A stretch of DNA of 45,894 bases from Betaproteobacteria bacterium (GTDB lineage: Bacteria > Pseudomonadota > Gammaproteobacteria > Burkholderiales > CAIKXV01): NCBI GenBank assembly GCA_021298815.1, contig JAJTHE010000044.1, positions 1 through 45,894 of the forward strand, given 5' to 3'. The notes beneath the pieces were generated by a model, which saw only the letters and a list, made by a program, of their open reading frames with translations, was not told where the DNA came from and did not search any database. Positions 18,071-26,553 of this stretch are shown here, piece after piece. A program made the translations under genes and the position numbers. Every line of letters starts with the position of its first letter. Within the stretch, counting starts at the first letter, position 1.

Positions 18071-19000
18071 CGGCGATCGCGCCGAGAACAGGATGAAGCC
18101 ACCGAGCTCCGGTGGCAGCAGCACCCGCAGGCGGCCGTCGGGCAGTTCCAGGACCGGCGTGCCGCCGCCCTCGATCACCGCCCGGGTGGTCGACAGGTCG
18201 TCGCTGGCCAGTTCGTAGCCGGCGATCCAGGGCGGGGCTGGCATCGCCATCGAACCGTCGGGATCGAACCGTGCGCGCAGGGCGGCGGCGTCCATCAGGT
18301 GCAGTGCACCGCGTGCGGTCTGCTGTACGAATTCGGTGCCGGCGGGGCCGAACACCAGCCCCGAGGGCAGGCCCGCGTAGCGCGCATAACGCGTGGCGGC
18401 CTCCGCCGGATCCGCGAGCACCAGGAACACGCGGCGCAGGGCGGCCGCGCGGTTCGCATGCTCGAGCCAGCGCGTCTGCCAGACACCCTCGGGCGTCTGG
18501 TGGCCGCAGAACTGGATGCGGCCCTCGGGCATCGTGCCCGGCGGCGTGCGCGTGACCACGAAGCGCACGGTGGTCGTACCCGACGGTGCGTCCGCTTCCC
18601 GTTGCAGGCGCACCGGCGGCGGCGGCGCGAAACCTTCGGCGGCCAGCCGGGCATGGTCAGCCTCGGCGTCCGCGGTGCCGTAGGCGATCAGGTGCACGCC
18701 GGTGTAGCGCGCGATCGCCTCGCGCAACTGCGCCGCGACCGGCGTGTCGAGGAACGGGGTCAGGAATTCGAGGTAGCCATCGCGCAGCATCACGCAGCGG
18801 TTGCCGGTGCCTGCCGGGACCAGCGGGCCGTCTGCCTCCAGGCGGTGCGACTGTTCCGAGAACGGCGTCGTGGTGAAGCCGAGCCTCGCCAGCGCGGCGG
18901 CCGCGGCCTCGCGGTCCGGCACGAAGTGCGCGACATGGTCCAGGTTCAGCGTGCCAGGCGGGGGCACCTGGGCGTCATGCAGGGGAAGGCGTGCAATCAT
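18065..19000 (-). CDS. VOC-superfamily (glyoxalase-like) protein
   Basis: 311 residues with an N-terminal LNLDHVAHFVPDREAAAAAL segment, the typical first strand and helix of a vicinal-oxygen-chelate fold, then NRCVMLRDGYLEFLTPF and a second half ending VLLPPELGGFILFSA. It resembles the Glyoxalase_3-like branch found in many Burkholderiales, whose reactions are mostly unknown. The histidine of LDHVAHF and the glutamate of GYLEFL are candidate metal ligands. It is the last gene of the minus-strand catabolic block, 39 bases after the RidA gene. It may be a ring-cleavage, isomerase or detoxification enzyme; the sequence does not decide. Confidence 0.8.
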   Translation of the reverse strand: MIARLPLHDAQVPPPGTLNLDHVAHFVPDREAAAAALARLGFTTTPFSEQSHRLEADGPLVPAGTGNRCVMLRDGYLEFLTPFLDTPVAAQLREAIARYTGVHLIAYGTADAEADHARLAAEGFAPPPPVRLQREADAPSGTTTVRFVVTRTPPGTMPEGRIQFCGHQTPEGVWQTRWLEHANRAAALRRVFLVLADPAEAATRYARYAGLPSGLVFGPAGTEFVQQTARGALHLMDAAALRARFDPDGSMAMPAPPWIAGYELASDDLSTTRAVIEGGGTPVLELPDGRLRVLLPPELGGFILFSARSPA

Positions 19001-19039
19001 CGGTCGGATCCGGCGCGTGGGTCGGGAACAAGGACAGGG

Positions 19040-19435
19040 TCAGGGCCGCCGCGCGACCATGTCGATCTCCACCAGCGCGCCGCGCGCGAGTCCGGTCACC
19101 CCGACGCAGGTGCGCGCGGGACGCTTGCCCGGAATGAACCAGCTGGCATAGGCGGCGTTCATCTGCGCATAGTGTTCGTCGAACTTCAGCAGGAAGACGC
19201 GCACCTGCACCACGTTCTCCAGGCCGAGTCCGACGCCCTTCAACACGGTAGACAGGTTCTTCATCACCTGGTGCGTCTGCGCCTCGATGCCTTCCGGATA
19301 GGCGGAGTCGTTGGCCAGGCCCTCGAACGGCATCTGGCCGGTGACGAACACCCAGCCGTCGGCCTCGACCGCGTGGCTGAACGGCGCGACCGGGTCGGGC
19401 GCGCCATCGATCATGTGGAACATCGGCATCGACAT
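19040..19435 (-). CDS. RidA/YjgF-family protein (1)
   Basis: 131 residues. Of several clustered starts the ATG at 19435 is preferred because AGAGGA lies 7 bases upstream; a GTG at 19441 is also in frame. RidA proteins are small trimeric enzymes, many of which hydrolyse reactive enamine or imine intermediates; others act in catabolism of aminophenol-type compounds. Seen: FSHAVEADGWVFVTGQMPF, THQVMKNLSTVLKGVG, VVQVRVFLL and ARTCVGVTGLARGALVEIDM, with the arginine of the PART motif at the position that binds the substrate carboxylate. This is one of two RidA genes in the same block. Confidence 0.9.
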   Translation of the reverse strand: MSMPMFHMIDGAPDPVAPFSHAVEADGWVFVTGQMPFEGLANDSAYPEGIEAQTHQVMKNLSTVLKGVGLGLENVVQVRVFLLKFDEHYAQMNAAYASWFIPGKRPARTCVGVTGLARGALVEIDMVARRP

Positions 19436-19460
19436 CGGCACATCCTCTCGGGGTTCGGCC

Positions 19461-20483
19461 TCAGTAGCCGCGTGCAGGCTCCACGATGTTCTTCAGCTTG
19501 CGCCCGGCCAGGCGGCGCCCGAAGTTCTCGAACCAGAAGTCGAGCAGGAACGCGATGTAGCGCGGATCGTCGCAGGTGATGTGCGGCAGCACCACGAGGT
19601 TGGGTACCGTCCACAGCGGCGACGCGGGCGGCAGCGGCTCGGGCGAGAACACGTCGAGGATCGCGCCGGACAGGCGGCCGCTGGCGAGCCGTTCGCACAG
19701 CGCGTCGTAGTCGACCACCGGCGCGCGGCCGATGTTCATCAGCCCGGCACCCTGCTTCATCCGGTCGAGCATCGCGGCATCGACCAGGCCCCGCGTCGCT
19801 GCCGTGAGTGGCGTTGCGACGACGACGAAATCCGCCTTGCCGATCACGCGCGCGAGCTTCGATACCGGCACTACTTCATCGGCCGCACTGGCCATGCCGC
19901 GCGCGAGCGCGCCGGTGCGGGTGACGGCGATCACGTGGACGCCGAGCTTCCTCGCGCCGCGGCCGACGGCAGCGCCGACGTCCCCGAAACCGACCACCAC
20001 CGCCGTCTTGCCTGCGATGGGCGTCGAGAATGCATGTGCCCAATGCTTCTCACGCTGGGCCGTCATCACCTGCGGGATGAAGGCATTGAGCATCAGCAGG
20101 CCCATCGCGCCGGAATCCTGCGCCTTGGCTGCGTGTGCGCCGCTGTTGTTGGTGAGCACGCAGCCTTCGGGCAGCCAGTCGAGCGGCAGCAGGCCGTCGA
20201 TGCCGGCACCGGTGGTCTGGATCCATTCGAGCCGGGGCGCCATCGCGCGCAGGTTCTCGCGCGGCGGGTCGGCGTTGAGCATGAAGTCGGCGGTGCGCAG
20301 CGCCTCGGGCAGCATCTTCCGGTCGAAGCCGACGGTGATCTTCAGCCGGCGCGCGAGTTCGGGATGGCGCCGCACCGCGGCCTTGACGTCGCTCTCGAGC
20401 ACCTGGAACTGGCGTGGCTTCGAACTGTTGCTCTCGAAGTGGACATGGAACGTGCGCGGGGTGCTGCCGGCGGTGCGGGCCAT
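19461..20483 (-). CDS. D-2-hydroxyacid dehydrogenase (NAD(P)-dependent)
   Basis: 340 residues of the D-isomer-specific 2-hydroxyacid dehydrogenase family, which interconvert 2-keto acids and D-2-hydroxy acids. The Rossmann motif is VVVGFGDVGAAVGRGARKLG (GxGxxG at 165-170). The catalytic set is visible: Arg253 in NIGRAPVVDYDAL, Glu282 in DVFSPEPLP and His301 in VVLPHITCDD. The N-terminal part shows TTGAGIDGLLPLDWLP, the usual substrate-binding region. In a block with a ring dioxygenase it may act on a 2-keto acid made in the lower pathway, or on an atypical substrate in place of a diol dehydrogenase. It starts 10 bases after the dioxygenase beta gene. Confidence 0.92.
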   Translation of the reverse strand: MARTAGSTPRTFHVHFESNSSKPRQFQVLESDVKAAVRRHPELARRLKITVGFDRKMLPEALRTADFMLNADPPRENLRAMAPRLEWIQTTGAGIDGLLPLDWLPEGCVLTNNSGAHAAKAQDSGAMGLLMLNAFIPQVMTAQREKHWAHAFSTPIAGKTAVVVGFGDVGAAVGRGARKLGVHVIAVTRTGALARGMASAADEVVPVSKLARVIGKADFVVVATPLTAATRGLVDAAMLDRMKQGAGLMNIGRAPVVDYDALCERLASGRLSGAILDVFSPEPLPPASPLWTVPNLVVLPHITCDDPRYIAFLLDFWFENFGRRLAGRKLKNIVEPARGY

Positions 20484-20493
20484 GGTTCGGAGC

Positions 20494-21024
20494 CTAGAGG
20501 GGGATAACGAGCAGGGTGTCGATCTGGTTCGAATCGGCGATCACCATTCGGCTGCGCAGTTTCGGGACGTCGCCACCGGCCGGCCCCTCGAACACGATGT
20601 CGTCGAGGTAGCGGCCGGTGGAGAACAGCTTCTGTTCGCCGTCGTGCATGGTGCGCACGCACAGGTAGTTGGTCTGGGTGCGGGCGGTGAAGGCGGAGCC
20701 ATCCATGCCGGCCTCCAGCACCTGGGTCGGGCCGATCACGTGGCGATAGGTGTGCGGCTCCCAGACGTTCACCTGGCGCAGCGAATAGATGCGGTCGACC
20801 ATCATGTCGCGGTTGTCGCACAGGAGCATGCCGGCGACCCAGCCGCGCGCGAAGTTGTCGCGCCCGGTGACCTGGTAGCGGCCGTCCTCGGTGAAGAAAT
20901 CCGGCCAGCGCTCGTATTCGCCCTCGTCGATCGCGTGGACATAGTCGACCATCAGGCGCTCGATCGCGCCGCGACGTTCCGCGGTGATGGCGGGAGCCCG
21001 CATGGATGAGGTCGCTGTGCTCAT
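20494..21024 (-). CDS. Aromatic-ring-hydroxylating dioxygenase, beta (small) subunit
   Basis: 176 residues with the NTF2-like plan of ring-hydroxylating dioxygenase small subunits: MVDYVHAIDEGEYERWPDFF at the start, DGRYQVTGRDNF, HVIGPTQVLE and NYLCVRTMHDGEQKLFSTGR, closing with the RYLDDIVFE strand and SRMVIADSNQIDTLLVIPL. The start at 21024 lies two bases after the stop of the alpha subunit gene, so the two subunits are made from one message. The small subunit has no cofactors and stabilises the alpha3beta3 hexamer. Confidence 0.92.
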   Translation of the reverse strand: MSTATSSMRAPAITAERRGAIERLMVDYVHAIDEGEYERWPDFFTEDGRYQVTGRDNFARGWVAGMLLCDNRDMMVDRIYSLRQVNVWEPHTYRHVIGPTQVLEAGMDGSAFTARTQTNYLCVRTMHDGEQKLFSTGRYLDDIVFEGPAGGDVPKLRSRMVIADSNQIDTLLVIPL

Positions 21025-21026
21025 GT

Positions 21027-22286
21027 TCAGGCGCCCATCAGTTCGCGGTAGGCCTTGTAGAAGCCGCGCACCGAGGTCTCGGTGGCGCGCGTGGGCTGGC
21101 CGTCGGCGGTCAGGCCGCCCATCTCGACCACCGCCTGCTTGTCGCGGTCGCCCTTGATGCCCTGCTGCACGAAGCCGCCGATGGCACCGTCTTCCATCGA
21201 GATGTAGCCGTGCGGGCCGACCAGGTTGCTCTGCTTGATGCGGATCGCCCGCTGCTCGGGCGTGTCTTCCTCGAACGCGACCACCGTCCAGATCAGTTCG
21301 CATTCGTCGGTGCCGCGGGTGATGATCTGCCGCGTGCCGACCGAGTTCAGGATCTGCTGCAGCACGAACCCGGGCAGGATGCTCTGCAGCGCGTTGGTGA
21401 TGTTGTCGTCGAACTCCATCCACTGCGCGATCAGCGACGGGTCGTTCAGGCCGAAGTCGGCCTTCATCGTTCGCAGCTTGCCCGGAGAGTACTCCTCGTG
21501 GCCCTGGTCGGTGAGCCGCTTGGCGAACACCAGGTGGTGCCAGTTGGCCGGGTCGTGGCGGATGCCACCCTCGGCCGACAGCCGGTTCAGCTTGAACGTC
21601 GCGAAGAACGCATGCAGCAGCGACGGGTGGTGCGTGTCGCGGCTGTTCTCGATGTACAGCTTCCAGTTGTTCGGCATGATGTGGTTGTAGCGGCCGATGA
21701 TCTGCATCTTCCGCCCGCGGATGGTGCGCCGGATGTGCGCGACCATCGGCTCGCCGAGGTACTGCTCCAGCGGCGGCGTGGCGTCGCTGAAGGTGCCGAA
21801 CACCAGCCCCTCGATCACCTCGACGCGCAGCCGCGTCAGCGCATGCTTCGACTTGTCGAAGCCTTCCGGCATGCCGCCCAGGCCGCCGACGCCCTTCTCG
21901 AAGGCGATGCCGCGCAGCTCGCCCGCCTGGTCGAACGACCACGCGTGGTACGGGCAGACGAAGCTGCGCTTGCCCTCGCCGCGCGAGTCGTAGCAGAGCA
22001 CCGACCCCTTGTGCGTGCAGCGGTTCACCAGCGCATTGATGCCGCCTTCGGCGGTGCGCAGCACGATCACCGGCGTGTCGCCGACCTTGGTCAGCACGTA
22101 GTCGTTGGGCTTCGGGATCTCGCATTCGAGCGACAGGAAATTCCAGGTCGGACCCCGGAAGATGCGGTCCTGCTCCCAGGCGTAGATCTCGGGGTCGCCG
22201 TAGATGTGCAGCGGGATCCGCGACAGGTCATCCGTGGGCCACCGGATGAGTTCGCTGACGGGGCGTACCCCGATCGCCTGGGCCAT
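21027..22286 (-). CDS. Aromatic-ring-hydroxylating dioxygenase, alpha (Rieske) subunit
   Basis: 419 residues with GGAGAAG before the ATG. The Rieske 2Fe-2S site is Cys90/His92 in RCTHKG and Cys111/His114 in VCPYHAWSF. The mononuclear iron site follows the rule NWKLYIENSRDTHHPSLLH: Asp217, His220 and His225, with Asp217 of the bridging type. It would insert O2 into an aromatic ring with electrons from a ferredoxin and reductase. Neither partner gene is in the window, so they must be shared or encoded elsewhere. The substrate cannot be read off; an aromatic carboxylate is suggested by the neighbouring UbiD-type decarboxylase and the Bug receptor. Confidence 0.95.
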   Translation of the reverse strand: MAQAIGVRPVSELIRWPTDDLSRIPLHIYGDPEIYAWEQDRIFRGPTWNFLSLECEIPKPNDYVLTKVGDTPVIVLRTAEGGINALVNRCTHKGSVLCYDSRGEGKRSFVCPYHAWSFDQAGELRGIAFEKGVGGLGGMPEGFDKSKHALTRLRVEVIEGLVFGTFSDATPPLEQYLGEPMVAHIRRTIRGRKMQIIGRYNHIMPNNWKLYIENSRDTHHPSLLHAFFATFKLNRLSAEGGIRHDPANWHHLVFAKRLTDQGHEEYSPGKLRTMKADFGLNDPSLIAQWMEFDDNITNALQSILPGFVLQQILNSVGTRQIITRGTDECELIWTVVAFEEDTPEQRAIRIKQSNLVGPHGYISMEDGAIGGFVQQGIKGDRDKQAVVEMGGLTADGQPTRATETSVRGFYKAYRELMGA

Positions 22287-22310
22287 TGCGCTTCTCCGTT
22301 TCCTGCTGCT

Positions 22311-22778
22311 TTACCTGATCTCGAACACCGCATCGACTTCGACCGCGCAGTCGGACGGCAGGGCCGCCACGCCGATGGCGGTGCGCGAGTGCTTGCCCGC
22401 TTCGCCGAACACCTCGACGAACAGGTCGGAGGCGCCGTTGATCACCGCCGGCTGGTCGTAGAACTTCGGGTCGGAGGAGACGAAGCCGCGTACCGACACG
22501 CAACGCACCGCGCGGTCGAGGTCGCCGCCCAGCGCCAGCTTGAGCGCGGCGATCAGGTTTATCGCGCAGACCCGTGCCGCAGCCTTGCCGCCGGCGACGT
22601 CCACTTCCGCGCCGAGCTTGCCCTTGTGGGTGACCTTGCCGTCGACGCGGCACACCTGGCCTGCGAGGAACACGAGGTTGCCGGTGATCGCGTACGGCAG
22701 GTAGTTCGCGACCGGGGTGGGGACCGGCGCCAGGGTGATGCCCATTTCCGCCAGTTTGCTTTCGTACTTGCCAGCCAT
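22311..22778 (-). CDS. RidA/YjgF-family protein (2)
   Basis: 155 residues; GAGGAGG lies 5 bases before the ATG. The N-terminus (KLAEMGITLAPVPTPVANY) and YAITGNLVFLAGQ match the longer subgroup of RidA proteins in which the substrate-binding arginine is often not kept. Further marks are KAAARVCAINLIAALKLALG, VVSVRG-like CVSVRGFVSSD and AIGVAALPSDCAVEVDAVFE. The PxR motif of classical RidA is replaced by HSRTAIGV, so a function other than classical imine hydrolysis is possible. It sits between the Rieske alpha and UbiD-type genes, and with the other copy in this block implies that a nitrogen-containing or otherwise reactive intermediate may occur. Confidence 0.9.
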   Translation of the reverse strand: MAGKYESKLAEMGITLAPVPTPVANYLPYAITGNLVFLAGQVCRVDGKVTHKGKLGAEVDVAGGKAAARVCAINLIAALKLALGGDLDRAVRCVSVRGFVSSDPKFYDQPAVINGASDLFVEVFGEAGKHSRTAIGVAALPSDCAVEVDAVFEIR

Positions 22779-22857
22779 GATGCCTCCTCGTGTGCGATGG
22801 ATCGCTGCGTGTTCCGGTTGCGGCAGTACGGCAGCGAGTCCGCCCTGCCCGTTGGCG

Positions 22858-24474
22858 CTACTTGCCGCGCTGCGGCAGCACGGCGGCGAACTTCGAGCCG
22901 CGCACGCACATCTTTCCCTTCGGGTCCTGCCACAGCTTCTCGGTCGTGTGCAGGTGGCCCAGCGCGCGCGCGACGGTCTGGAAATCGTACTCCGCGAAAT
23001 GCGCGGCGATGTCCTGGTAGTAGCGCGGCTCGACCTCGATCATCGCAAGCACTTGCTGTGCCAGCGCCTCGACCTTGGCGTCGGTCGCGCCGAGCGCCGG
23101 CGGCAGCGGATCGGCCTTGCCCGCCACGTAGTCGTCGACCTTGGCGCGGTCGGCATAGGCGTAGGCGATGCGCTCGAAGCGTTCGACCGGGATGCCTTCG
23201 CCGATGGTCGCGTCGATGCCGACCTTGGCGCCGGTGGGCACCACGCCGTGCGGCATCACCGCCAGGCTGGAATCCAGCGGCTTGGCGCGTGCGCCCGGGA
23301 TGATGATCACGTCGCGGTCGCCCTGCACCCGGGTCGCGATCGCCCATTCGACGTCCATCGCATTGAACGGGTCGATGTCCTCGTCGACGATCACCACGTG
23401 CTTCAGGTCCATCACCGACAGCGCGGCGAGCAGCGCGTTCTTGCCTTCGCCGGCCTGCTTCTTGATCGAGATCACCGCATGCCAGAACGCACAGCCGCCG
23501 AGCGTGACGTTGATCGCCACGGTCTGGATGCCCGCGGTCTTCAGCGCCGAACGGATGGCGGTGTAGCGGGTCGGCGCGGCGAGCCAGGTGTTCTCCCACG
23601 GCATGTGCAGCGCGTAGTACACCGCGTTGCGGCGCATGGTGATCGCCTTCACGCGCACCAGCGGGTTCCAGTGCAGGCCACCCATCAGGCGGGTGAACTC
23701 GCCGAAGCGGCCTTCCGGGTGGGTCCAGCCGGTGGGCAGGATCTCGGCCTCGAGCACGATCTCGGAATCGGCCAGGCAGGGCAGGTCGATCGTCTCGCAC
23801 TGGGCGAAGCGCACTGCCTCGCCGCGGATGCCGCCGGCGATCGCCATCTCGTCCACGCCCAGCGGCGCGCGGAAGCCCGAGCCCATAATCTCGTACGGGT
23901 GGCAGCCGATCGAGATCGAGATCGGCAGCGCCTCGCCGCGCTCGAGCGCGCGCGCGGCGAACAGCCGCATGTTGTTCGGGGTGACGATGTCGATGCCGGT
24001 GAGGTTCTTCTCCTTCACCATGAACCGGTAGACGCCGGCGTTCAGGCCGTGCTCCGGGTCGCGCGCCATCACCACGCCGGCGGTGATCATCGGGCCGCCG
24101 TCGTAGATCGACGACATCGGCACCGGCAGCTTGAACAGGTCGACGTCGTCGCCCTTGATCACGATCTCCTGGCAGGCCGCCTTCTCGACGTAGACCGGCG
24201 GGATCGGCTTGACGATGCCGCGCTGCAGCTTGTGCTCGATCTCGGCGTAGTTGTCGACGCCGATCGACAGCGTCGCGCGCTTCTGCGAACGGATGATGCC
24301 CGACACCACCGGCATGTCGTAGCCGATCACGTCGTGGAAGTAGAGCGCCTTGTCGGACTGGTCGACCAGGGTCGCGATGTGCCGGATGTCGACCGGCTGC
24401 TTCAGGTCGACCAGTTCGCCGTGCTCGCGCAGGCGGTCCAGGAACTGGCGGAAGTCTTCCTTCTCGTAGGCCAT
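22858..24474 (-). CDS. UbiD-family prenylated-FMN-dependent (de)carboxylase
   Basis: 538 residues of the UbiD family, which remove or add carboxylate on aromatic or unsaturated acids using prenylated FMN. Catalytic residues by motif: Arg150 in GVYRFMVKEKN, Glu254 and Glu259 in HPEGRFGEF, corresponding to the Arg-Glu-Glu set of characterised members. NAGVYRF and IGCHPYEIMGSGFRAP also fit. No UbiX flavin prenyltransferase gene is in the window, so the cofactor must come from elsewhere. The gene is not the housekeeping ubiD by context: it lies between thioesterase and RidA genes of a catabolic block. It starts 7 bases after the thioesterase gene. The likely role is decarboxylation of an aromatic acid intermediate. 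Confidence 0.92.
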   Translation of the reverse strand: MAYEKEDFRQFLDRLREHGELVDLKQPVDIRHIATLVDQSDKALYFHDVIGYDMPVVSGIIRSQKRATLSIGVDNYAEIEHKLQRGIVKPIPPVYVEKAACQEIVIKGDDVDLFKLPVPMSSIYDGGPMITAGVVMARDPEHGLNAGVYRFMVKEKNLTGIDIVTPNNMRLFAARALERGEALPISISIGCHPYEIMGSGFRAPLGVDEMAIAGGIRGEAVRFAQCETIDLPCLADSEIVLEAEILPTGWTHPEGRFGEFTRLMGGLHWNPLVRVKAITMRRNAVYYALHMPWENTWLAAPTRYTAIRSALKTAGIQTVAINVTLGGCAFWHAVISIKKQAGEGKNALLAALSVMDLKHVVIVDEDIDPFNAMDVEWAIATRVQGDRDVIIIPGARAKPLDSSLAVMPHGVVPTGAKVGIDATIGEGIPVERFERIAYAYADRAKVDDYVAGKADPLPPALGATDAKVEALAQQVLAMIEVEPRYYQDIAAHFAEYDFQTVARALGHLHTTEKLWQDPKGKMCVRGSKFAAVLPQRGK

Positions 24475-24481
24475 GGCGCGG

Positions 24482-24913
24482 TCAGCCTTTCGCGGGCGCC
24501 GGTGCCGGCGGGGCGGTGAAGTAGGTGCCGCGGCCGCTGGCGCAGAGGTTGCCCGCCGCGTCGTACACGTAGGCTTCGGCGCAGGTGAACTGGCCGCCGA
24601 AGCGAACGATCTTCCCGGTGCACTTCAGGTCGCCCTTGGCGGCGCGATGGTAGTCCACGCGCAGGTCGATGGTCGGCACCGGGTTGCCGTTCTTCGCCGC
24701 GATCGCATAGTCGGCGACCACGTCGACCAGCGAGGCGAGGATGCCGCCGTGGGTATAGCCGCCGGCAGGGTTGACCACCCACTCCTCGCGCCACTTCGCG
24801 GTCATCTCGATCGTGTCGTCGCCGACCGCGGTGACGGTCAGTCCGAGCCAGGCGTTGAACGGGCTCTTGGCGAGGCGGGCATTCAGTGCTTCAGGGGTGG
24901 GCTTGTCGGCCAT
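24482..24913 (-). CDS. PaaI-type hotdog thioesterase
   Basis: 143 residues, the usual size of this hotdog-fold group. The marker segment is NPAGGYTHGGILASLVDVVA, with HGG at the thioesterase loop and the aspartate of LVDVVADYA a likely nucleophile or base. TIDLRVDYHRAAKGD and GTYFTAPPAP complete the fold. Such enzymes hydrolyse aryl- or acyl-CoA thioesters, often to free CoA from dead-end aromatic intermediates. It lies between the MDR oxidoreductase and the UbiD-type decarboxylase with 7 bases to the latter. An aromatic CoA thioester may therefore be hydrolysed to the acid that UbiD decarboxylates; this order is inference. Confidence 0.92.
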   Translation of the reverse strand: MADKPTPEALNARLAKSPFNAWLGLTVTAVGDDTIEMTAKWREEWVVNPAGGYTHGGILASLVDVVADYAIAAKNGNPVPTIDLRVDYHRAAKGDLKCTGKIVRFGGQFTCAEAYVYDAAGNLCASGRGTYFTAPPAPAPAKG

Positions 24914-24932
24914 GCTGGAATCTCTCTTTCTG

Positions 24933-25937
24933 TCAGGGGGTGACGACGACCTTGCCGAACACTTCGCGGTTCTCGATCAGGGCCAGGCCTTCCTTCGCCT
25001 TCTCGAGCGGCAGGACGACGTCGACCACCGGCTTCATCTCGCCTTTCTGGATCATCTCCATCAGCGCGCTCAGGTTCTCGTTGTAGAAGCTGTTCGAGCC
25101 CTTGATGTTCAGCTCGAAGCTCCAGATGTAGCGCAGGTCTTCCTTCGGGTCGAAGCCGGCGGTGGCGCCGCAGGTCAGGATGCTGCCGCCGCGCTTGGTG
25201 CACTTGAGCGAGGGCGCCCAGGTGTCGCCGCCGGTGAAGTTGATCACCACGTCGACGCCGCCGTCGTAGGTGCGGCGCTGCGGCTTGCCGAACTTCTCGT
25301 TCACCCACTTCGAGAAATCGGTGGTCTTGTAGTTGATCACGTGGTCGGCGCCGAGGTCGGTCAGGCGCTGGATCTTGTCGTCGCTCGACGCGCAGGCGAT
25401 GACTTCCGCGCCCAGCATCTTGGCGAGCAGCACGCAGCCGGTGCCGACGCCGCCCGAGGCGCCCAGCACCAGGACCTTGTCGCCCTTCTTGATCGTGTTG
25501 TGGGTGACGATCATCCGGTGCGCCGTGCCGTAGGCGACCGGCAATGCGCAGGCTTCCTCGAAGGTGACGCCCTCGGGCATGCGGATCAGCTGCTTCTGGT
25601 TGACCAGGCACTTCTCGGCCAGGCCGCCGTCCATCATCTCGCCCATCAGGCCGATCTTCGGGTCGAGCGGGTTCACCAGCACCCGGTCGCCGACCTTCCA
25701 GCCTTCGACGCCGGCGCCGACTTCGAGGATTTCGCCCGCGAGGTCCAGGCCGATGATCACCGGCAGCGGGACCTTGATACCAGGCATGCCGCGCACGGTG
25801 AACACGTCGTGGTAGTTGAACGAGGTTGCGCGGGTGCGCAGGATGACATGGCCTTCCTTGATCGTCGGATCACGGTAATCGGCGATGTACTCGAGGTTGT
25901 CGAGGGGACCATGGGACTTCAGCACGACTGCGCGCAT
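24933..25937 (-). CDS. MDR-family oxidoreductase (quinone-oxidoreductase-like)
   Basis: 334 residues; GGAGA precedes the ATG at 25937. Medium-chain dehydrogenase/reductase plan: VLKSHGPLDNLEY start, VIIGLDLAGEILEVGAGVEG, KVGDRVLVNP, then the cofactor motif VLVLGASGGVGTGCVLLAKM and a C-terminal LEKAKEGLALIENREVFGKV. The structural-zinc cysteine quartet is absent, and the usual GHE is GLD, so zinc-independent reduction of an enone or quinone is likelier than alcohol oxidation. A strong hairpin separates it from the upstream cupin gene, so it may have its own promoter and head the downstream genes. Confidence 0.9.
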   Translation of the reverse strand: MRAVVLKSHGPLDNLEYIADYRDPTIKEGHVILRTRATSFNYHDVFTVRGMPGIKVPLPVIIGLDLAGEILEVGAGVEGWKVGDRVLVNPLDPKIGLMGEMMDGGLAEKCLVNQKQLIRMPEGVTFEEACALPVAYGTAHRMIVTHNTIKKGDKVLVLGASGGVGTGCVLLAKMLGAEVIACASSDDKIQRLTDLGADHVINYKTTDFSKWVNEKFGKPQRRTYDGGVDVVINFTGGDTWAPSLKCTKRGGSILTCGATAGFDPKEDLRYIWSFELNIKGSNSFYNENLSALMEMIQKGEMKPVVDVVLPLEKAKEGLALIENREVFGKVVVTP

Positions 25938-25981
25938 CGGGAAACTCTCCGTATCGTTTATCGGTGTTCGTTGACGGGACT

Positions 25982-26042
25982 GCCGCGGAAGCGCCGCCGC
26001 CCGGGGCGCGTGTGGCGGCCCGGGCGGCGGCGCTTCCGCGGC
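25982..26042. terminator. 24-bp perfect hairpin between cupin and MDR genes
   Basis: 25982-26005 (GCCGCGGAAGCGCCGCCGCC then CGGG) pairs exactly with 26019-26042 around a 13-base loop. It follows by one base the stop of the cysteine-dioxygenase-like gene on the minus strand. No T-run follows, so it may be an imperfect terminator or an RNA-stabilising or processing hairpin inside the block, which would lower downstream expression or set different levels. Confidence 0.7.
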
Positions 26043-26043
26043 T

Positions 26044-26553
26044 TCAGGCTGGCATCGGGTAGATGCGGTTGACGCCGGTGGTGATCTTGTCTTCACCGAC
26101 GCCGTAGATGTGGATGGAGATGGCGATGGAATCCGACCGGTTGACGATGCGGTGGATGCCCTCCCGGCCGCTGTCGAAGCAGGAATCGCCCGCGGGGCGG
26201 CGCACGGTGCGCACCTCGACCGGGTGCGGGTCGCCCGGCGACAGGCGATAGTGGCTTTCCGTCAGTTCGCCGGCGTAGACGCCGACCGCACACCAGGTAT
26301 GGTGCCCATGCACCGGGCTGCCCTGGCCCGGGCCCCAGACGATCGCCAGGATGGAGAACAGGCCGTTCGGGTCGGCGTAGACCAGGTGGCGCGTGTAGGT
26401 GTCCGGCTTGCTCAGGCGGTGTTCCTCGGCCAGCAGGTCGAGGTCAACCAGCGAGCCACGGATCGCGGACAGCAGGGCCTGCGGCTGCATCTCGCCGTCG
26501 GCGAGGGCGGCGGCCGTGGTGCCGTCGATCAGCTTCTGCATCGAAGGGTTCAT
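26044..26553 (-). CDS. Cysteine-dioxygenase-like cupin
   Basis: 169 residues of the cysteine dioxygenase / thiol dioxygenase-like cupin group. Metal ligands are His82 and His84 in SPVHGHHTWCAVGVYAGELT and His134 in EGIHRIVNRS, the three-His set typical of this family. Known members oxidise cysteine or 3-mercaptopropionate, but many relatives in catabolic clusters have unknown substrates. The start ATG overlaps the stop of the GntR gene (ATGA), so both are translated from one message. Its place directly beside the regulator suggests a pathway-specific role; the substrate is not known. Confidence 0.88.
   Translation of the reverse strand: MNPSMQKLIDGTTAAALADGEMQPQALLSAIRGSLVDLDLLAEEHRLSKPDTYTRHLVYADPNGLFSILAIVWGPGQGSPVHGHHTWCAVGVYAGELTESHYRLSPGDPHPVEVRTVRRPAGDSCFDSGREGIHRIVNRSDSIAISIHIYGVGEDKITTGVNRIYPMPA

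Noticed and set aside
22717..24519. A 600-codon plus-strand frame
   Set aside because: Antisense to the UbiD-family gene; shadow composition and no ribosome binding site.
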